Below are positions 34,449 to 42,815 of a stretch of 50,161 nt of DNA, one piece after another. The position numbers and the translations under genes are program-made. Below the pieces are notes generated by a model that worked only from the letters and a program-made list of their open reading frames with translations, was not told where the DNA came from and did no database searches. Positions within the stretch are counted from its first letter, which is position 1. Every line of letters begins with the position of its first letter. The DNA comes from an uncultured Propionimicrobium sp. (lineage in GTDB: Bacteria; Actinomycetota; Actinomycetes; Propionibacteriales; Propionibacteriaceae), in contig CAMIGX010000013.1 in assembly GCA_946221385.1 (NCBI GenBank), positions 1-50,161 on the forward strand, read 5' to 3'.

Positions 34449-35789
34449 ATGAGCGTCACGCAACTGCATACGACGAATCGAGGCGCTAACGCGTCCACTT
34501 CGTCGCGGGCCAAATCGTCTTCCCGCACCGAGCTGAAAGCCGCCAAGACCCACTTCGAAGCGCGTCTCAAAGCCGTCGATAAAGATGAACCCTTGACCGG
34601 CATCCGGGCGTTGATCGCGCAGCCACGCTTCGACTATTCGCTGGTGATGGTCACCACCGCTTTGCTGGTCGGCATCGGTTGCTTAATGGTGCTCTCGTCC
34701 AGCTCGGTGTGGTCGTCGGTGCACACCGGCGACACTTACTACTTCATCGTGCGTCAGTTAATGTTCCTGGTCATCGGCCTACCGGCCGCGTTCGTGCTAT
34801 CGAGGTTGAACGCCGAGACGCTGAAGATCGTCGGCTGGTTGTCGATCATCGGCACGACCTTCCTATTGCTGCTGGTGTTCACGCCATTGGGTGAAGAAAA
34901 CTACGGCAACCGTTCCTGGTTGCGGATCGGCCCGATCGGCTTGCAGCCCTCGGAGCTAGCGAAGTTCGCACTGGTGGTTTGGGCTGCCGCGGTGTTGTCT
35001 AATCGGACGCGCACCCTGGACCAGACCCGCCGTCTGCTGGTGCCGGTCTTGCCTGGCTTTTTGGTGATCTTGTTGCTCGTCTTGGCCCAGCGTGACCTGG
35101 GCACGGCGCTGATCATCGGCGTCATCATGTTCGCAGTGTTGTGGTTCGTCGGGACGCCACTGCGCATCCTGGCGGGGCTCGCGGCGCTCGGCGGTGCTGG
35201 CGTAGCGACGCTGATCGCGACCAATCCCGAACGCATGAAGCGCATCTTTTCATTCCTCGGTCACTCCGACGTCGTCGGTGCTAGCGACCAACCGTTGAAC
35301 GCCATCTACGCGCTAGCCAGTGGTGGCTGGTGGGGCGTCGGTTTGGGCGGCTCGCGGCAGAAGTGGGGTGGCCTCTATAACGGCGCCCAGACCGACTATG
35401 TGTTCGCGGTTCTCGGCGAAGAGCTCGGCCTTTTTGGGACGCTGACCGTCATCTGCCTATTCGCCGGTCTGATCTACGGTGGCTGCCGCATCGCGCTGCG
35501 TTCGACGGATCCTTTCTTCCGTTACGCGGCAGCGTCGATCACCGCATGGATTGGACTGCAGGCGGTGTTGAACATCGCCGTCGTGATGCGACTGCTGCCA
35601 GTATTTGGCGTGCCGCTGCCATTCTTATCGCAGGGTGGTTCGGCACTGGTCGCCAATTTGCTGGCCGTCGGCGTGCTGCTCGCGGCGGCCCGAAACGAGC
35701 CGGCGATGGTCGCCGAGCTGGCTGCGAAGAAGAAGCCGTCAGCTGCCCGTCCACGACTGACCAGCGTGGTAGATACTGCGAGCCGATAA
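34449..35789 (+). CDS. ftsW: SEDS peptidoglycan polymerase FtsW
   Basis: A 446-residue membrane glycosyltransferase of the SEDS family that polymerises lipid II at the septum with FtsI. A hydrophilic N-terminal tail of about 60 residues precedes about ten helices. Recognisable blocks are LQPSELAKFALVVWAA, LVLAQRDLGTALIIG, QKWGGLYNGAQTDYVFAVLGEELGL in part, and LPFLSQGGSALVANLLAVG. The basic C-terminal tail is cytoplasmic. A strong AAGGAGG lies 8 nt before the ATG, so it is probably well translated independently of murD. Its TAA overlaps the murG ATG by 1 nt. Confidence 0.94.
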   Translation: MSVTQLHTTNRGANASTSSRAKSSSRTELKAAKTHFEARLKAVDKDEPLTGIRALIAQPRFDYSLVMVTTALLVGIGCLMVLSSSSVWSSVHTGDTYYFIVRQLMFLVIGLPAAFVLSRLNAETLKIVGWLSIIGTTFLLLLVFTPLGEENYGNRSWLRIGPIGLQPSELAKFALVVWAAAVLSNRTRTLDQTRRLLVPVLPGFLVILLLVLAQRDLGTALIIGVIMFAVLWFVGTPLRILAGLAALGGAGVATLIATNPERMKRIFSFLGHSDVVGASDQPLNAIYALASGGWWGVGLGGSRQKWGGLYNGAQTDYVFAVLGEELGLFGTLTVICLFAGLIYGGCRIALRSTDPFFRYAAASITAWIGLQAVLNIAVVMRLLPVFGVPLPFLSQGGSALVANLLAVGVLLAAARNEPAMVAELAAKKKPSAARPRLTSVVDTASR

Positions 35790-36931
35790 TGACCGAGAAA
35801 GATCGCAAAATCAGCGTCGTGCTGGCCGGCGGCGGGACGGCCGGTCACACGTCTCCGCTGATCGCTACTGCTAGCGCGCTGCAAAGACTGGACCCCGACG
35901 TTCAAATCACCTGCGTAGGAACCGCGCGCGGCCTAGAAAATCAGGTCGTGCCGGCGGCCGGCTTGGACTTGGAACTGATCCCGCCAGTGCCAATGCCGCG
36001 CAAACCCAACTTGGACCTAGTCAAATTGCCTTTGCGTTTGCGTGCTGCAGTGCAGGCAGCGCGCAAGATTTTGGACGAAGCCGAGGCGCAAGCTGTCGTC
36101 GGATTCGGTGGCTATGTCTCGACGCCGGTATATCTTGCTGCCCGACAAAAGCGCATCGCGATCTTCGTGCACGAGCAAAATGCCAAACCGGGTCTAGCAA
36201 ATAAGCTCGCTGCCAGATTCGCGACCGGTGTGTTTAGCGCATTTCCCGGCACGCAGCTGCCCGGCGCGGAATTCCTCGGCATGCCGGTGCGCGCCCAGAT
36301 CGCAGAACTAGCTCAAGCTGATCGGTTCGACCGCGCCGAAGCCCAACGTCAGGCACGCGCCGCGTTCGGGTTGGCCACCGAATTGCCTGTCGTGCTGGTC
36401 AGTGGCGGCTCACAAGGCGCCCGCAGCCTCAATCGGGCGACCGAGCAGGCGACCGACGAACTGCTAGCCCGTGGCGTACAGATCTTGCATGTGTGGGGTC
36501 CGAAGAATTTCCCAGACGACGCTGAACCGCGCACTAACCCGCAAAGCGGCGCTCGTTACGTTCCGGTGGCCTATGTCGATGACATGGCGACTGCCTACGC
36601 TGCCTCCGATTTGATGGTTGCCCGATCCGGTGCAGGCACGGTAGTCGAAACCGCAATGGTTGGGCTGCCGACGATCTTGGTGCCGCTACCGATCGGTAAC
36701 GGCGAGCAAGCGTTGAACGCTGAACCGGTCGTCCAAGCGGGAGCGGCCGTACTGGTGCCCGACGCCGAGCTGAACGATGCCCGGCTGCTCGCTGAGGTCG
36801 AAGCGCTGCTCGATCGACGTGCTGAAATGAGCCGCGCCGGACGAGACTTGATGCGCGCGGATGCTGCTGACGAACTGGCCCGGCGCGTGCTGGCTGCCAT
36901 CCCCCAAGCTGACTCAACCGAAGGCAGGTGA
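35789..36931 (+). CDS. murG: UDP-GlcNAc:lipid I GlcNAc transferase MurG
   Basis: A 380-residue peripheral membrane GT-B glycosyltransferase that converts lipid I to lipid II. The N-terminal G loop is VVLAGGGTAGHTSPLIA, and HEQNAKPGLANKLAARFA and VSGGSQGARSLN follow. In the second domain, RSGAGTVVETAMVGLPTILVPLP is the UDP-GlcNAc-binding segment. The correct start is ATG 35789, sharing one base with the ftsW stop (TAATG); longer in-frame extensions fall inside ftsW. Length is normal. Confidence 0.95.
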   Translation: MTEKDRKISVVLAGGGTAGHTSPLIATASALQRLDPDVQITCVGTARGLENQVVPAAGLDLELIPPVPMPRKPNLDLVKLPLRLRAAVQAARKILDEAEAQAVVGFGGYVSTPVYLAARQKRIAIFVHEQNAKPGLANKLAARFATGVFSAFPGTQLPGAEFLGMPVRAQIAELAQADRFDRAEAQRQARAAFGLATELPVVLVSGGSQGARSLNRATEQATDELLARGVQILHVWGPKNFPDDAEPRTNPQSGARYVPVAYVDDMATAYAASDLMVARSGAGTVVETAMVGLPTILVPLPIGNGEQALNAEPVVQAGAAVLVPDAELNDARLLAEVEALLDRRAEMSRAGRDLMRADAADELARRVLAAIPQADSTEGR

Positions 36932-36937
36932 GCAGCG

Positions 36938-38431
36938 ATGAGCTTGCTCAAACCAGTCCAATTGCTAGCCCCTGATCAAGTCGCACCATTGCACTTTCTG
37001 GCGATCGGTGGGGCTGGCATGAGCGGTATCGCCGCGGCATATCAGCAGCTCGGTTTGCCGATCAGCGGCTGCGATCAAGTAGATTCCGCGACCCTGCGGC
37101 AGCTGGCTGCGTCCGGAATTTCGACGGCGGTCGGCCATGATCCGAGCCACCTAGACGGGGTGCAGACCCTGGTCGTCAGCTCGGCGATCCGTCAAGATCT
37201 GCCGGAGCTCGTCGCCGCCCAACAGCGCGGCATCCGAGTCTGGCATCGAAGCGCCGCGCTAGCGGCTTTGATGTTAGAACGCGTCGGCATCTCGATCGCT
37301 GGTTCGCACGGCAAGACGACCACCTCGGCAATGACCGCGGTGCTGCTGGACGCCGCCGGGGCTGATCCGTCCTATGTCATTGGCGCGCCGCTGGCCAGCA
37401 ATCGACGCAGCGCCCACCTGGGCGGCGGGGAATTGTTCGTGGTTGAAGCTGACGAATCGGATGGTTCATTCCTGCAATATCCGACTAGGTACGCCGTCAT
37501 CACCAACATCGAAGCCGACCACCTAGACAACTGGACCGACGCGCACCACTACGCCGCCGGCTTTGCACAGTTCGCGACCGCGCCGAGCGTGCAACATGTC
37601 GTGATCTGTTATGACGATCCTGGCGCTCGTCGATTGGCCGACGAATTGCGTGCAGCGGGCCGGCCGGTGACCACCTATGGCGTGGCCGATGACGCAGACG
37701 TGCGGCTCAGCGACGTCGATTTTGAGGGAGCCTCGCCCGGCGCGACGTTGACCGTCCCCGATGAGCTGGCAGATGCCGCCAGCGGCGAGCAATCTTGGCG
37801 CCTCAAATTGCAGGTGCCAGGCCTGCACAATCTGCAAAACGCGGCCGCCGCATTCGCGCTCGGGCGCTTGCTCGGGCTAGATGCAGGAGCCCTGTTGGCC
37901 GGCGCGCAGGCTTTCACCGGTACGCTGCGTCGCTTCCAAGCAGTCGGTCAGCCGGCGGTGCCGGGGGGACAGATCAGCGTCTTCGACGATTACGCGCACC
38001 ACCCGACTGAGCTACGCGCGGCGCTCAGTGCGGCGCGGACGGTCAGTCCCGAGGGACGGCTAGTCGCTTGCTTCCAGCCTCATCTATTCACCCGTACCCG
38101 CGATTTCGCGACCGAGTTTGGGCAAGCTTTGTCGCTGGCTGACGTCGTCGTCGTCACCGATGTCTACCCGAGCCGGGAAGATCCGATCCCGGGTGTCACC
38201 GGCGAGCTCGTCGCTGACGCGGCCCGTGCCGCAGGAGCTCAGCATGTGCACTATGTCGCAGACAAGGCCGACCTGCCCGCGCAGCTCGCCAGCTTGGTGC
38301 GTCCAGCCGATCTGCTATTGACGTTGGGGGCTGGTGACGTCACCCTGGTCGGTCCGCTGTTGGTTGGAATCTTGGAAGAGCAAGCCGGGCGTGCTGATCC
38401 GGCTGAGGCTGCAGGCAGCGCGAACAGATGA
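36938..38431 (+). CDS. murC: UDP-MurNAc-L-alanine ligase MurC
   Basis: A 497-residue Mur ligase that adds L-alanine to UDP-MurNAc, the first peptide step. It has an N-terminal FLAIGGAGMSGIA nucleotide-sugar loop, the ATP loop GSHGKTTTS at 122-130, and then VVEADESDGSF, NIEADHLDNW and FDDYAHHPTE. The last 20 residues are an Ala/Glu-rich tail. The start is 6 nt after murG, and GGCAGGTGAG overlaps the murG stop as ribosome site. ATGA overlap with ftsQ. Confidence 0.94.
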   Translation: MSLLKPVQLLAPDQVAPLHFLAIGGAGMSGIAAAYQQLGLPISGCDQVDSATLRQLAASGISTAVGHDPSHLDGVQTLVVSSAIRQDLPELVAAQQRGIRVWHRSAALAALMLERVGISIAGSHGKTTTSAMTAVLLDAAGADPSYVIGAPLASNRRSAHLGGGELFVVEADESDGSFLQYPTRYAVITNIEADHLDNWTDAHHYAAGFAQFATAPSVQHVVICYDDPGARRLADELRAAGRPVTTYGVADDADVRLSDVDFEGASPGATLTVPDELADAASGEQSWRLKLQVPGLHNLQNAAAAFALGRLLGLDAGALLAGAQAFTGTLRRFQAVGQPAVPGGQISVFDDYAHHPTELRAALSAARTVSPEGRLVACFQPHLFTRTRDFATEFGQALSLADVVVVTDVYPSREDPIPGVTGELVADAARAAGAQHVHYVADKADLPAQLASLVRPADLLLTLGAGDVTLVGPLLVGILEEQAGRADPAEAAGSANR

Positions 38432-39198
38432 CCGAGCAGGCCAGTAAGCGCAGCGGCTCGACGCGACACGCTAAACCAGGCGAGCCGACCAGCGCTGAGG
38501 AGTTCAAAGCTCGGGGACAGCTGCGTCGTCAGCTGCGTCGTCGTCAACAGGCCAAGCGCGCGATCATCGGCGGGGCAGTGGTGCTGGTCTTGGCGATCTT
38601 GGCCTGGCTCATCTTCGGCTCGAGCGTCTTTGCGGTGAAAAAGGTCACTGTGGATGGTCAGCAAATCTTGACTGCAGATCAAGTGATCGCCCAGGCTGCC
38701 GTGCCGATCGGCAAACCGCTGGCTCGGACAAATATGCGACAGGTCAGCGAGCGCGTGGGGCAATTGCCTGCCGTCCATCACGCCGACGCGAAACGCAGTT
38801 GGCCCAACAGCGTGCACATCGAGGTCACTGAACGTAGCCCGAAGTTCCAGATCAAAGATGACGCTGGATTTCATTGGGTCGATGAGCAAGGCGTCGTGTT
38901 CAATGTGAGCGTTGACGCGCAAGCTGTGCCATTGGTCGCTGCAGATCAAGCCAATCAGAGCTTGCTGCGGGGAATCGCAGACATGCTGAACGTCTTGACC
39001 GATGACGTCCGTAGCCAAATCGCGTCGGTTGACGCATCACGGACCAACCGGATCACGATCAATCTGGCTGATGAACGGCAAATCATTTGGGGCAATGTGC
39101 ACGCTGCTGCTGAAAAAGGCATCGTGCTAGGCGTGCTGTTGAAACAGCCCGGCAAGATTTATGACGTGTCGGTCCCCTCGCATCCTGCGATCAGCTGA
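38428..39198 (+). CDS. ftsQ: Cell-division protein FtsQ
   Basis: A 256-residue bitopic protein. A basic cytoplasmic segment (1-47, RRQLRRRQQAKR) precedes one transmembrane helix (about 48-67). The POTRA domain begins FAVKKVTVDGQQILTADQV, followed by the FtsQ/DivIB beta domain (SWPNSVHIEVTERSP). FtsQ joins FtsL and FtsB/DivIC and controls FtsWI activity at the septum. It sits between murC and ftsZ as in other actinobacteria, overlapping murC by 4 nt. Confidence 0.92.
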   Translation: MTEQASKRSGSTRHAKPGEPTSAEEFKARGQLRRQLRRRQQAKRAIIGGAVVLVLAILAWLIFGSSVFAVKKVTVDGQQILTADQVIAQAAVPIGKPLARTNMRQVSERVGQLPAVHHADAKRSWPNSVHIEVTERSPKFQIKDDAGFHWVDEQGVVFNVSVDAQAVPLVAADQANQSLLRGIADMLNVLTDDVRSQIASVDASRTNRITINLADERQIIWGNVHAAAEKGIVLGVLLKQPGKIYDVSVPSHPAIS

Positions 39199-39510
39199 AC
39201 CGGTCACGACAGCGCGGTGCTGCCGCAGCTAATTGAACCTAGCGGGCCGAAAGCTTCAACCAAGCCTCGACCTGCACTTGAGGCTTGCGTGTCGATCCAG
39301 GCCGTTGCTTGGACTTTTCCCGCCTGAGCCCAATAGCTTTTTGAGCGCAGCCGCCCGCGTCGGGCGATTCGAGCGTGCGTCGACGGCGGCTGGCAGGCAA
39401 GATTAGGCGAACGACTCAGCAGCTTGATGCAGCCCAGCGCACAGGCGAAGGCGAGGACGCAGCGCCTGATCGCAGCAGGGGGCGGCCGCAACGTTGGAAA
39501 TGGATGGGGA
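39199..39510 (+). other. ftsQ-ftsZ intergenic region
   Basis: This 312-nt gap has no gene. It presumably carries ftsZ promoters and a long 5' leader. The one structure I see is a stem of CAAGCCTC (39261-39268) with GAGGCTTG (39280-39287) and an 11-nt loop. No T-run follows it directly, so a terminator call is not justified. No convincing -10/-35 pair was found. Confidence 0.5.
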
Positions 39511-40740
39511 ATGATGGCTTCGGCGTCACAGAATTACTTGGCAGTGATCAAGGTCGTAGGTGTCGGCGGCGGTGGTGTCAACGCTGTCAACCGAATGATC
39601 GAATCTGGTCTCAAGGGCGTCGAGTTCATCGCCATCAATACTGACGCTCAAGCGCTGCTGATGAGCGATGCCGACGTCAAGCTCGATATCGGTCGTGAAC
39701 TGACCCGCGGTCTGGGTGCCGGCGCTGACCCGGCAAAGGGACGCCAAGCTGCTGAAGACCATGCCACTGAGATCGAGGAGACCCTCAAGGGCGCCGACAT
39801 GGTCTTCGTCACTGCCGGCGAGGGCGGTGGCACCGGTACTGGTGCGGCCCCGGTCGTGGCCCGAATCGCGCGCTCCTTGGGTGCATTGACGATCGGTGTG
39901 GTCACCCGCCCGTTTGGTTTCGAAGGACGCAAGCGCGCCAACCAGGCTGAATCCGGCATCGCCGCGCTGAGCGAAGAAGTCGACACCTTGATCGTCATCC
40001 CCAACGACAAGCTGCTGCAGATGACCGATCACAAGGTCGCCATCCTGGACGCTTTCAAGCAAGCCGACCAGGTTCTGATGCAAGGCGTCTCGGGCATCAC
40101 TGATTTGATCACCACGCCTGGCTTGATCAATCTCGACTTTGCTGACGTCAAGTCCGTCATGAGTGACGCTGGCTCGGCGCTGATGGGCATTGGCTCGGCG
40201 CGCGGCGAAGATCGTGCCCGCACCGCTGCCGAGCAGGCGATTTCCAGCCCGCTGCTGGAAGCTTCTATTGACGGTGCTCGCGGCGTGCTGCTGTCGATCG
40301 CGGGCGGCTCGGATCTGGGCCTGTTCGAGGTCAGCGAGGCAGCAAATCTCATCGAAGAGGCTGCCCACGAGGAAGCCAACATCATCTTCGGTACCGTCAT
40401 CGACGATTCGCTGGGCGACGAGGTGCGCGTCACCGTCATTGCCGCTGGTTTCGAGGGCGGGCAGCCGCCGGCTCGTCAGCCGCAGCAGGCGCGTCCTGCT
40501 GACCAGCCGCCAGCTCCGGTTTACGGCCGCCAGACTGGGCAGCAGCAGGCTGCTCCGGCGATCATCAAAACCGAAGTGGTCGCCGATCAGCAAGCCCTGC
40601 AGCACGACCAGGAGGCCGAGCCGACCCGCCAGACTGTCACCGAGCGTCCGCAGGCGCCCCGGCCAGCTGATGACGTGTTCAACGTCGAAGAGCTTGATGA
40701 TGACGAGCTGGACGTGCCTGACTTCATGAAAGGCAACTGA
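39511..40740 (+). CDS. ftsZ: Cell-division GTPase FtsZ
   Basis: A tubulin-like GTPase of 409 residues that forms the Z ring. It has the N-terminal VVGVGGGGVNAVNRMIE nucleotide loop, the tubulin signature GGGTGTG at 105-111, and the T7-loop segment NLDFADVKSVM. A Gln/Pro/Ala-rich linker leads to the C-terminal peptide DELDVPDFMKGN, which binds SepF. ATGs at 39511 and 39514 are equivalent; the frame is open to 39424 but without family similarity. Codon choice looks more biased than in the mur genes, as expected for an abundant protein. Confidence 0.95.
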   Translation: MMASASQNYLAVIKVVGVGGGGVNAVNRMIESGLKGVEFIAINTDAQALLMSDADVKLDIGRELTRGLGAGADPAKGRQAAEDHATEIEETLKGADMVFVTAGEGGGTGTGAAPVVARIARSLGALTIGVVTRPFGFEGRKRANQAESGIAALSEEVDTLIVIPNDKLLQMTDHKVAILDAFKQADQVLMQGVSGITDLITTPGLINLDFADVKSVMSDAGSALMGIGSARGEDRARTAAEQAISSPLLEASIDGARGVLLSIAGGSDLGLFEVSEAANLIEEAAHEEANIIFGTVIDDSLGDEVRVTVIAAGFEGGQPPARQPQQARPADQPPAPVYGRQTGQQQAAPAIIKTEVVADQQALQHDQEAEPTRQTVTERPQAPRPADDVFNVEELDDDELDVPDFMKGN

Positions 40741-40783
40741 GCTTCGTCGTTCGATTAGTTCTCGATCTGACTAGGTATTTTGC

Positions 40784-41575
40784 GTGTTCGTGGAGCTGCT
40801 GACGGCCGACGTCAATGACGGCATCGGGGTAGCATTCACCGACCGCAATGGCGGCCACTCCACGGGGCCGCTCGCCAGCTTGAACCTCGGCCGTACTGAC
40901 GAAGACAGCCGGCCCGCGTTGCAAGCCAATATGGCTGCGCTGCGGGCAAGCATCGGGGTCCAGGCGGTCGCGGCGGTGCATCAGGTGCACGGCGTCGCGG
41001 TCTTTGACGTCGATGCTGATCCGCGCGATTGGTCAGCTGACGCTTGGCTGGGGGATCGGCCAGGTGAAGCCGCTCAACTTTCCCCAGCCGAGCTAGCTAG
41101 CATTCGGCTGCCGCTAGCCGACGCATTGATCACGGCTAGGCCAGGGATCGCCTTGATGATTCGCGTCGCTGATTGCCTACCGGTGCTGTTCGCTGCCGGG
41201 GATGTCATCGCTGCCGCCCACGCTGGCCGGGTCGGCCTGCTCGCTGGGGTGTTGACGCAGACCGTCCGAGCCATCCGCGCCCGCACAGCAGAGCCGATCC
41301 GTGCCTGGCTTGGCCCGCACATCTGCGGAGATTGCTACGAAGTGCCAGCCGCGATGGCAGACGAAACCGCCCGCACCCACCCCGCCGCGGTCAGCATGAC
41401 CAGCTGGGGTACCCCCGCACTCGACCTGGGCGCTGCCGCTATTTGCGAACTCAGCGCACTAGACGTTAAATGCGTCCGGCTCGATCCCTGCACCCTCGAG
41501 ACGGCCACGCTGTTCAGCCATCGCGGTGACGGGCCCGCCGCCGGTCGCCAAGCCGGACTCATCTGGCGCAGTTGA
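40784..41575 (+). CDS. pgeF: PgeF/YfiH-family copper/zinc oxidoreductase-like
   Basis: A 263-residue protein of the DUF152/YfiH (laccase-domain, PgeF) family, usually next to ftsZ. Metal-binding residues are in HQVHG (H66, H69), ADCLPV (C131) and AAHAGRVGLLAGV (H146), plus GPHICGDCYEV. E. coli PgeF removes wrongly incorporated L-Ser from UDP-MurNAc-dipeptide, which fits a dcw location; other members act on purine nucleosides. GTG start with no Shine-Dalgarno; a TAGGTA hexamer 6 nt upstream would allow a leaderless start. The ylmE gene that often follows is missing here. Confidence 0.88.
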   Translation: MFVELLTADVNDGIGVAFTDRNGGHSTGPLASLNLGRTDEDSRPALQANMAALRASIGVQAVAAVHQVHGVAVFDVDADPRDWSADAWLGDRPGEAAQLSPAELASIRLPLADALITARPGIALMIRVADCLPVLFAAGDVIAAAHAGRVGLLAGVLTQTVRAIRARTAEPIRAWLGPHICGDCYEVPAAMADETARTHPAAVSMTSWGTPALDLGAAAICELSALDVKCVRLDPCTLETATLFSHRGDGPAAGRQAGLIWRS

Positions 41576-41786
41576 CGCTCAGCTAGCCATCTTTGCTGCC
41601 CCGGTGGTGCTTGCGCGACGGTGGTCGTCATTCAACTAGCTGGCTAACCGGCTATGCCGGTGCGCCGCTCATTTCTCGACAGACCGCTCAATAGGGGAGC
41701 TTTCCGCGTGGCGTGCGTGGTCAAGCAGGTGCGACCGGTAGGGTCGCGTTGAGATCTGCACACGCAGTGTAAACGGGGTGACGGCG

Positions 41787-42296
41787 ATGGCTAATTTCAT
41801 TCGCAGGACGGCGAGTTTCTTAGGTCTGGTCAGCGATGAGAACGAGGACGACTACTCAGACGTCGAACAATTCAGCGAGCCGATTTATCGTTCCGACGAA
41901 GAACTCTCCGAGTCGGTCGTGACGCCGATCAAACGACGTCTCGAGCAGCCGACCGCGGGCAGCGATGCCGCGGCGAGCGGTTCGTCGAAGGCTAAGCAGA
42001 GCAGTCTGCCGGCTGTCGACTTGTCGCGCATCATCACGGTGCACCCGCGGACCTACAACGAGGCTCGCACCATCGGCGAACACTTCCGTGACGGGGTGCC
42101 GGTCATCATGAATCTTTCGGAGATGGAAGACGCCGACGCCAAGCGCCTGGTGGATTTCGCAGCCGGTTTGATCTTTGGGCTGCGTGGAACAATTGAGCGC
42201 GTGACCAGCAAGGTCTTCTTGCTCTCACCGAACAATGTCCAGGTGACCGCCGAAGATAAGGAACGCATCAAGGGCGGCTTCTACAACCAAAGCTGA
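41787..42296 (+). CDS. sepF: Cell-division protein SepF
   Basis: A 169-residue membrane-associated Z-ring anchor. The N-terminal amphipathic helix (MANFIRRTASFLGLV) binds membrane, followed by an acidic linker and the SepF core ITVHPRTYNEARTIGEHF...LRGTIERVTSKVFLLSP, whose beta sheet binds the FtsZ tail. Actinobacteria lack FtsA, and SepF takes its place. I prefer ATG 41787, with GGGGTGA 5 nt upstream; GTG 41778 in frame would add three residues. The 211 nt before it hold no gene. Confidence 0.92.
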   Translation: MANFIRRTASFLGLVSDENEDDYSDVEQFSEPIYRSDEELSESVVTPIKRRLEQPTAGSDAAASGSSKAKQSSLPAVDLSRIITVHPRTYNEARTIGEHFRDGVPVIMNLSEMEDADAKRLVDFAAGLIFGLRGTIERVTSKVFLLSPNNVQVTAEDKERIKGGFYNQS

Positions 42297-42303
42297 GGTA
42301 GCC

Positions 42304-42597
42304 ATGGTGATCGTTGGCCAAATTCTGTATTGGCTGCTGCAGATTTACATCTTCTTGCTGCTGGCCCGCATGATCATCAGCTGGGTGCCGGTCGTCGCCC
42401 CGAATTGGCGCCCTGGACGCTTTTTCGCGACGATCTTCGAAATCGTCTACACCTTGACCGATCCGCCGATTGATTTCGCGCAGCGCGTCATCCCACCGCT
42501 ACGCATCGGCAACGGCGTGAGTCTCGACCTTGGGTTCATGCTCGTGTTCGCTGTTTGCGTACTCGCCCAGTGGATCGTGGTCAGTTTCATGCTGTGA
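42304..42597 (+). CDS. YggT-family membrane protein
   Basis: A 97-residue protein with two hydrophobic segments (about 6-27 and 75-96) and the YggT pattern ARMIISWVPV...FEIVYTLTDPPIDFAQRVIPPLR between them. It is a conserved dcw-linked membrane protein of unclear role, between sepF and divIVA. It starts 7 nt after sepF with GAGGT as ribosome site, so it is cotranscribed. The 218 nt downstream contain weak stems (AGCTAAA/TTTAGCT at 42607-42627) and probably the divIVA promoter. Confidence 0.9.
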   Translation: MVIVGQILYWLLQIYIFLLLARMIISWVPVVAPNWRPGRFFATIFEIVYTLTDPPIDFAQRVIPPLRIGNGVSLDLGFMLVFAVCVLAQWIVVSFML

Positions 42598-42815
42598 ACA
42601 CCGGTCAGCTAAATCTCGGCTTTAGCTCTCACATGACTGCATTGGGTCAAGTGCAGTAACGTCGACATGACTGCCAGTCCCAGCTGGCTGTAGCTACAAC
42701 CAAGCAGCGTGCCGCCAACGTCGGATCAGGGGGCTAGTCCAAACTAGCGACCGCGAGCAGCGCGACTGTCAATTGCCATTGACGACGACACGCATCTGAC
42801 CACACGGAGCAAGAA

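Noticed and set aside
35546..35788. Upstream extension of murG
   Set aside because: It lies wholly within ftsW in another frame, while the TAATG junction at 35789 fits the family N-terminus.
39261..39287. Stem-loop before ftsZ considered as a terminator or attenuator
   Set aside because: Only 8 bp and no following T-run; noted in the gap entry without a functional call.
39424..39510. Upstream extension of ftsZ
   Set aside because: The added residues do not resemble FtsZ, and two ATGs at 39511/39514 precede the conserved N-terminus.
39526..40605. 359-codon frame antisense to ftsZ
   Set aside because: A shadow of the high-GC ftsZ codons; FtsZ is certain on the other strand.
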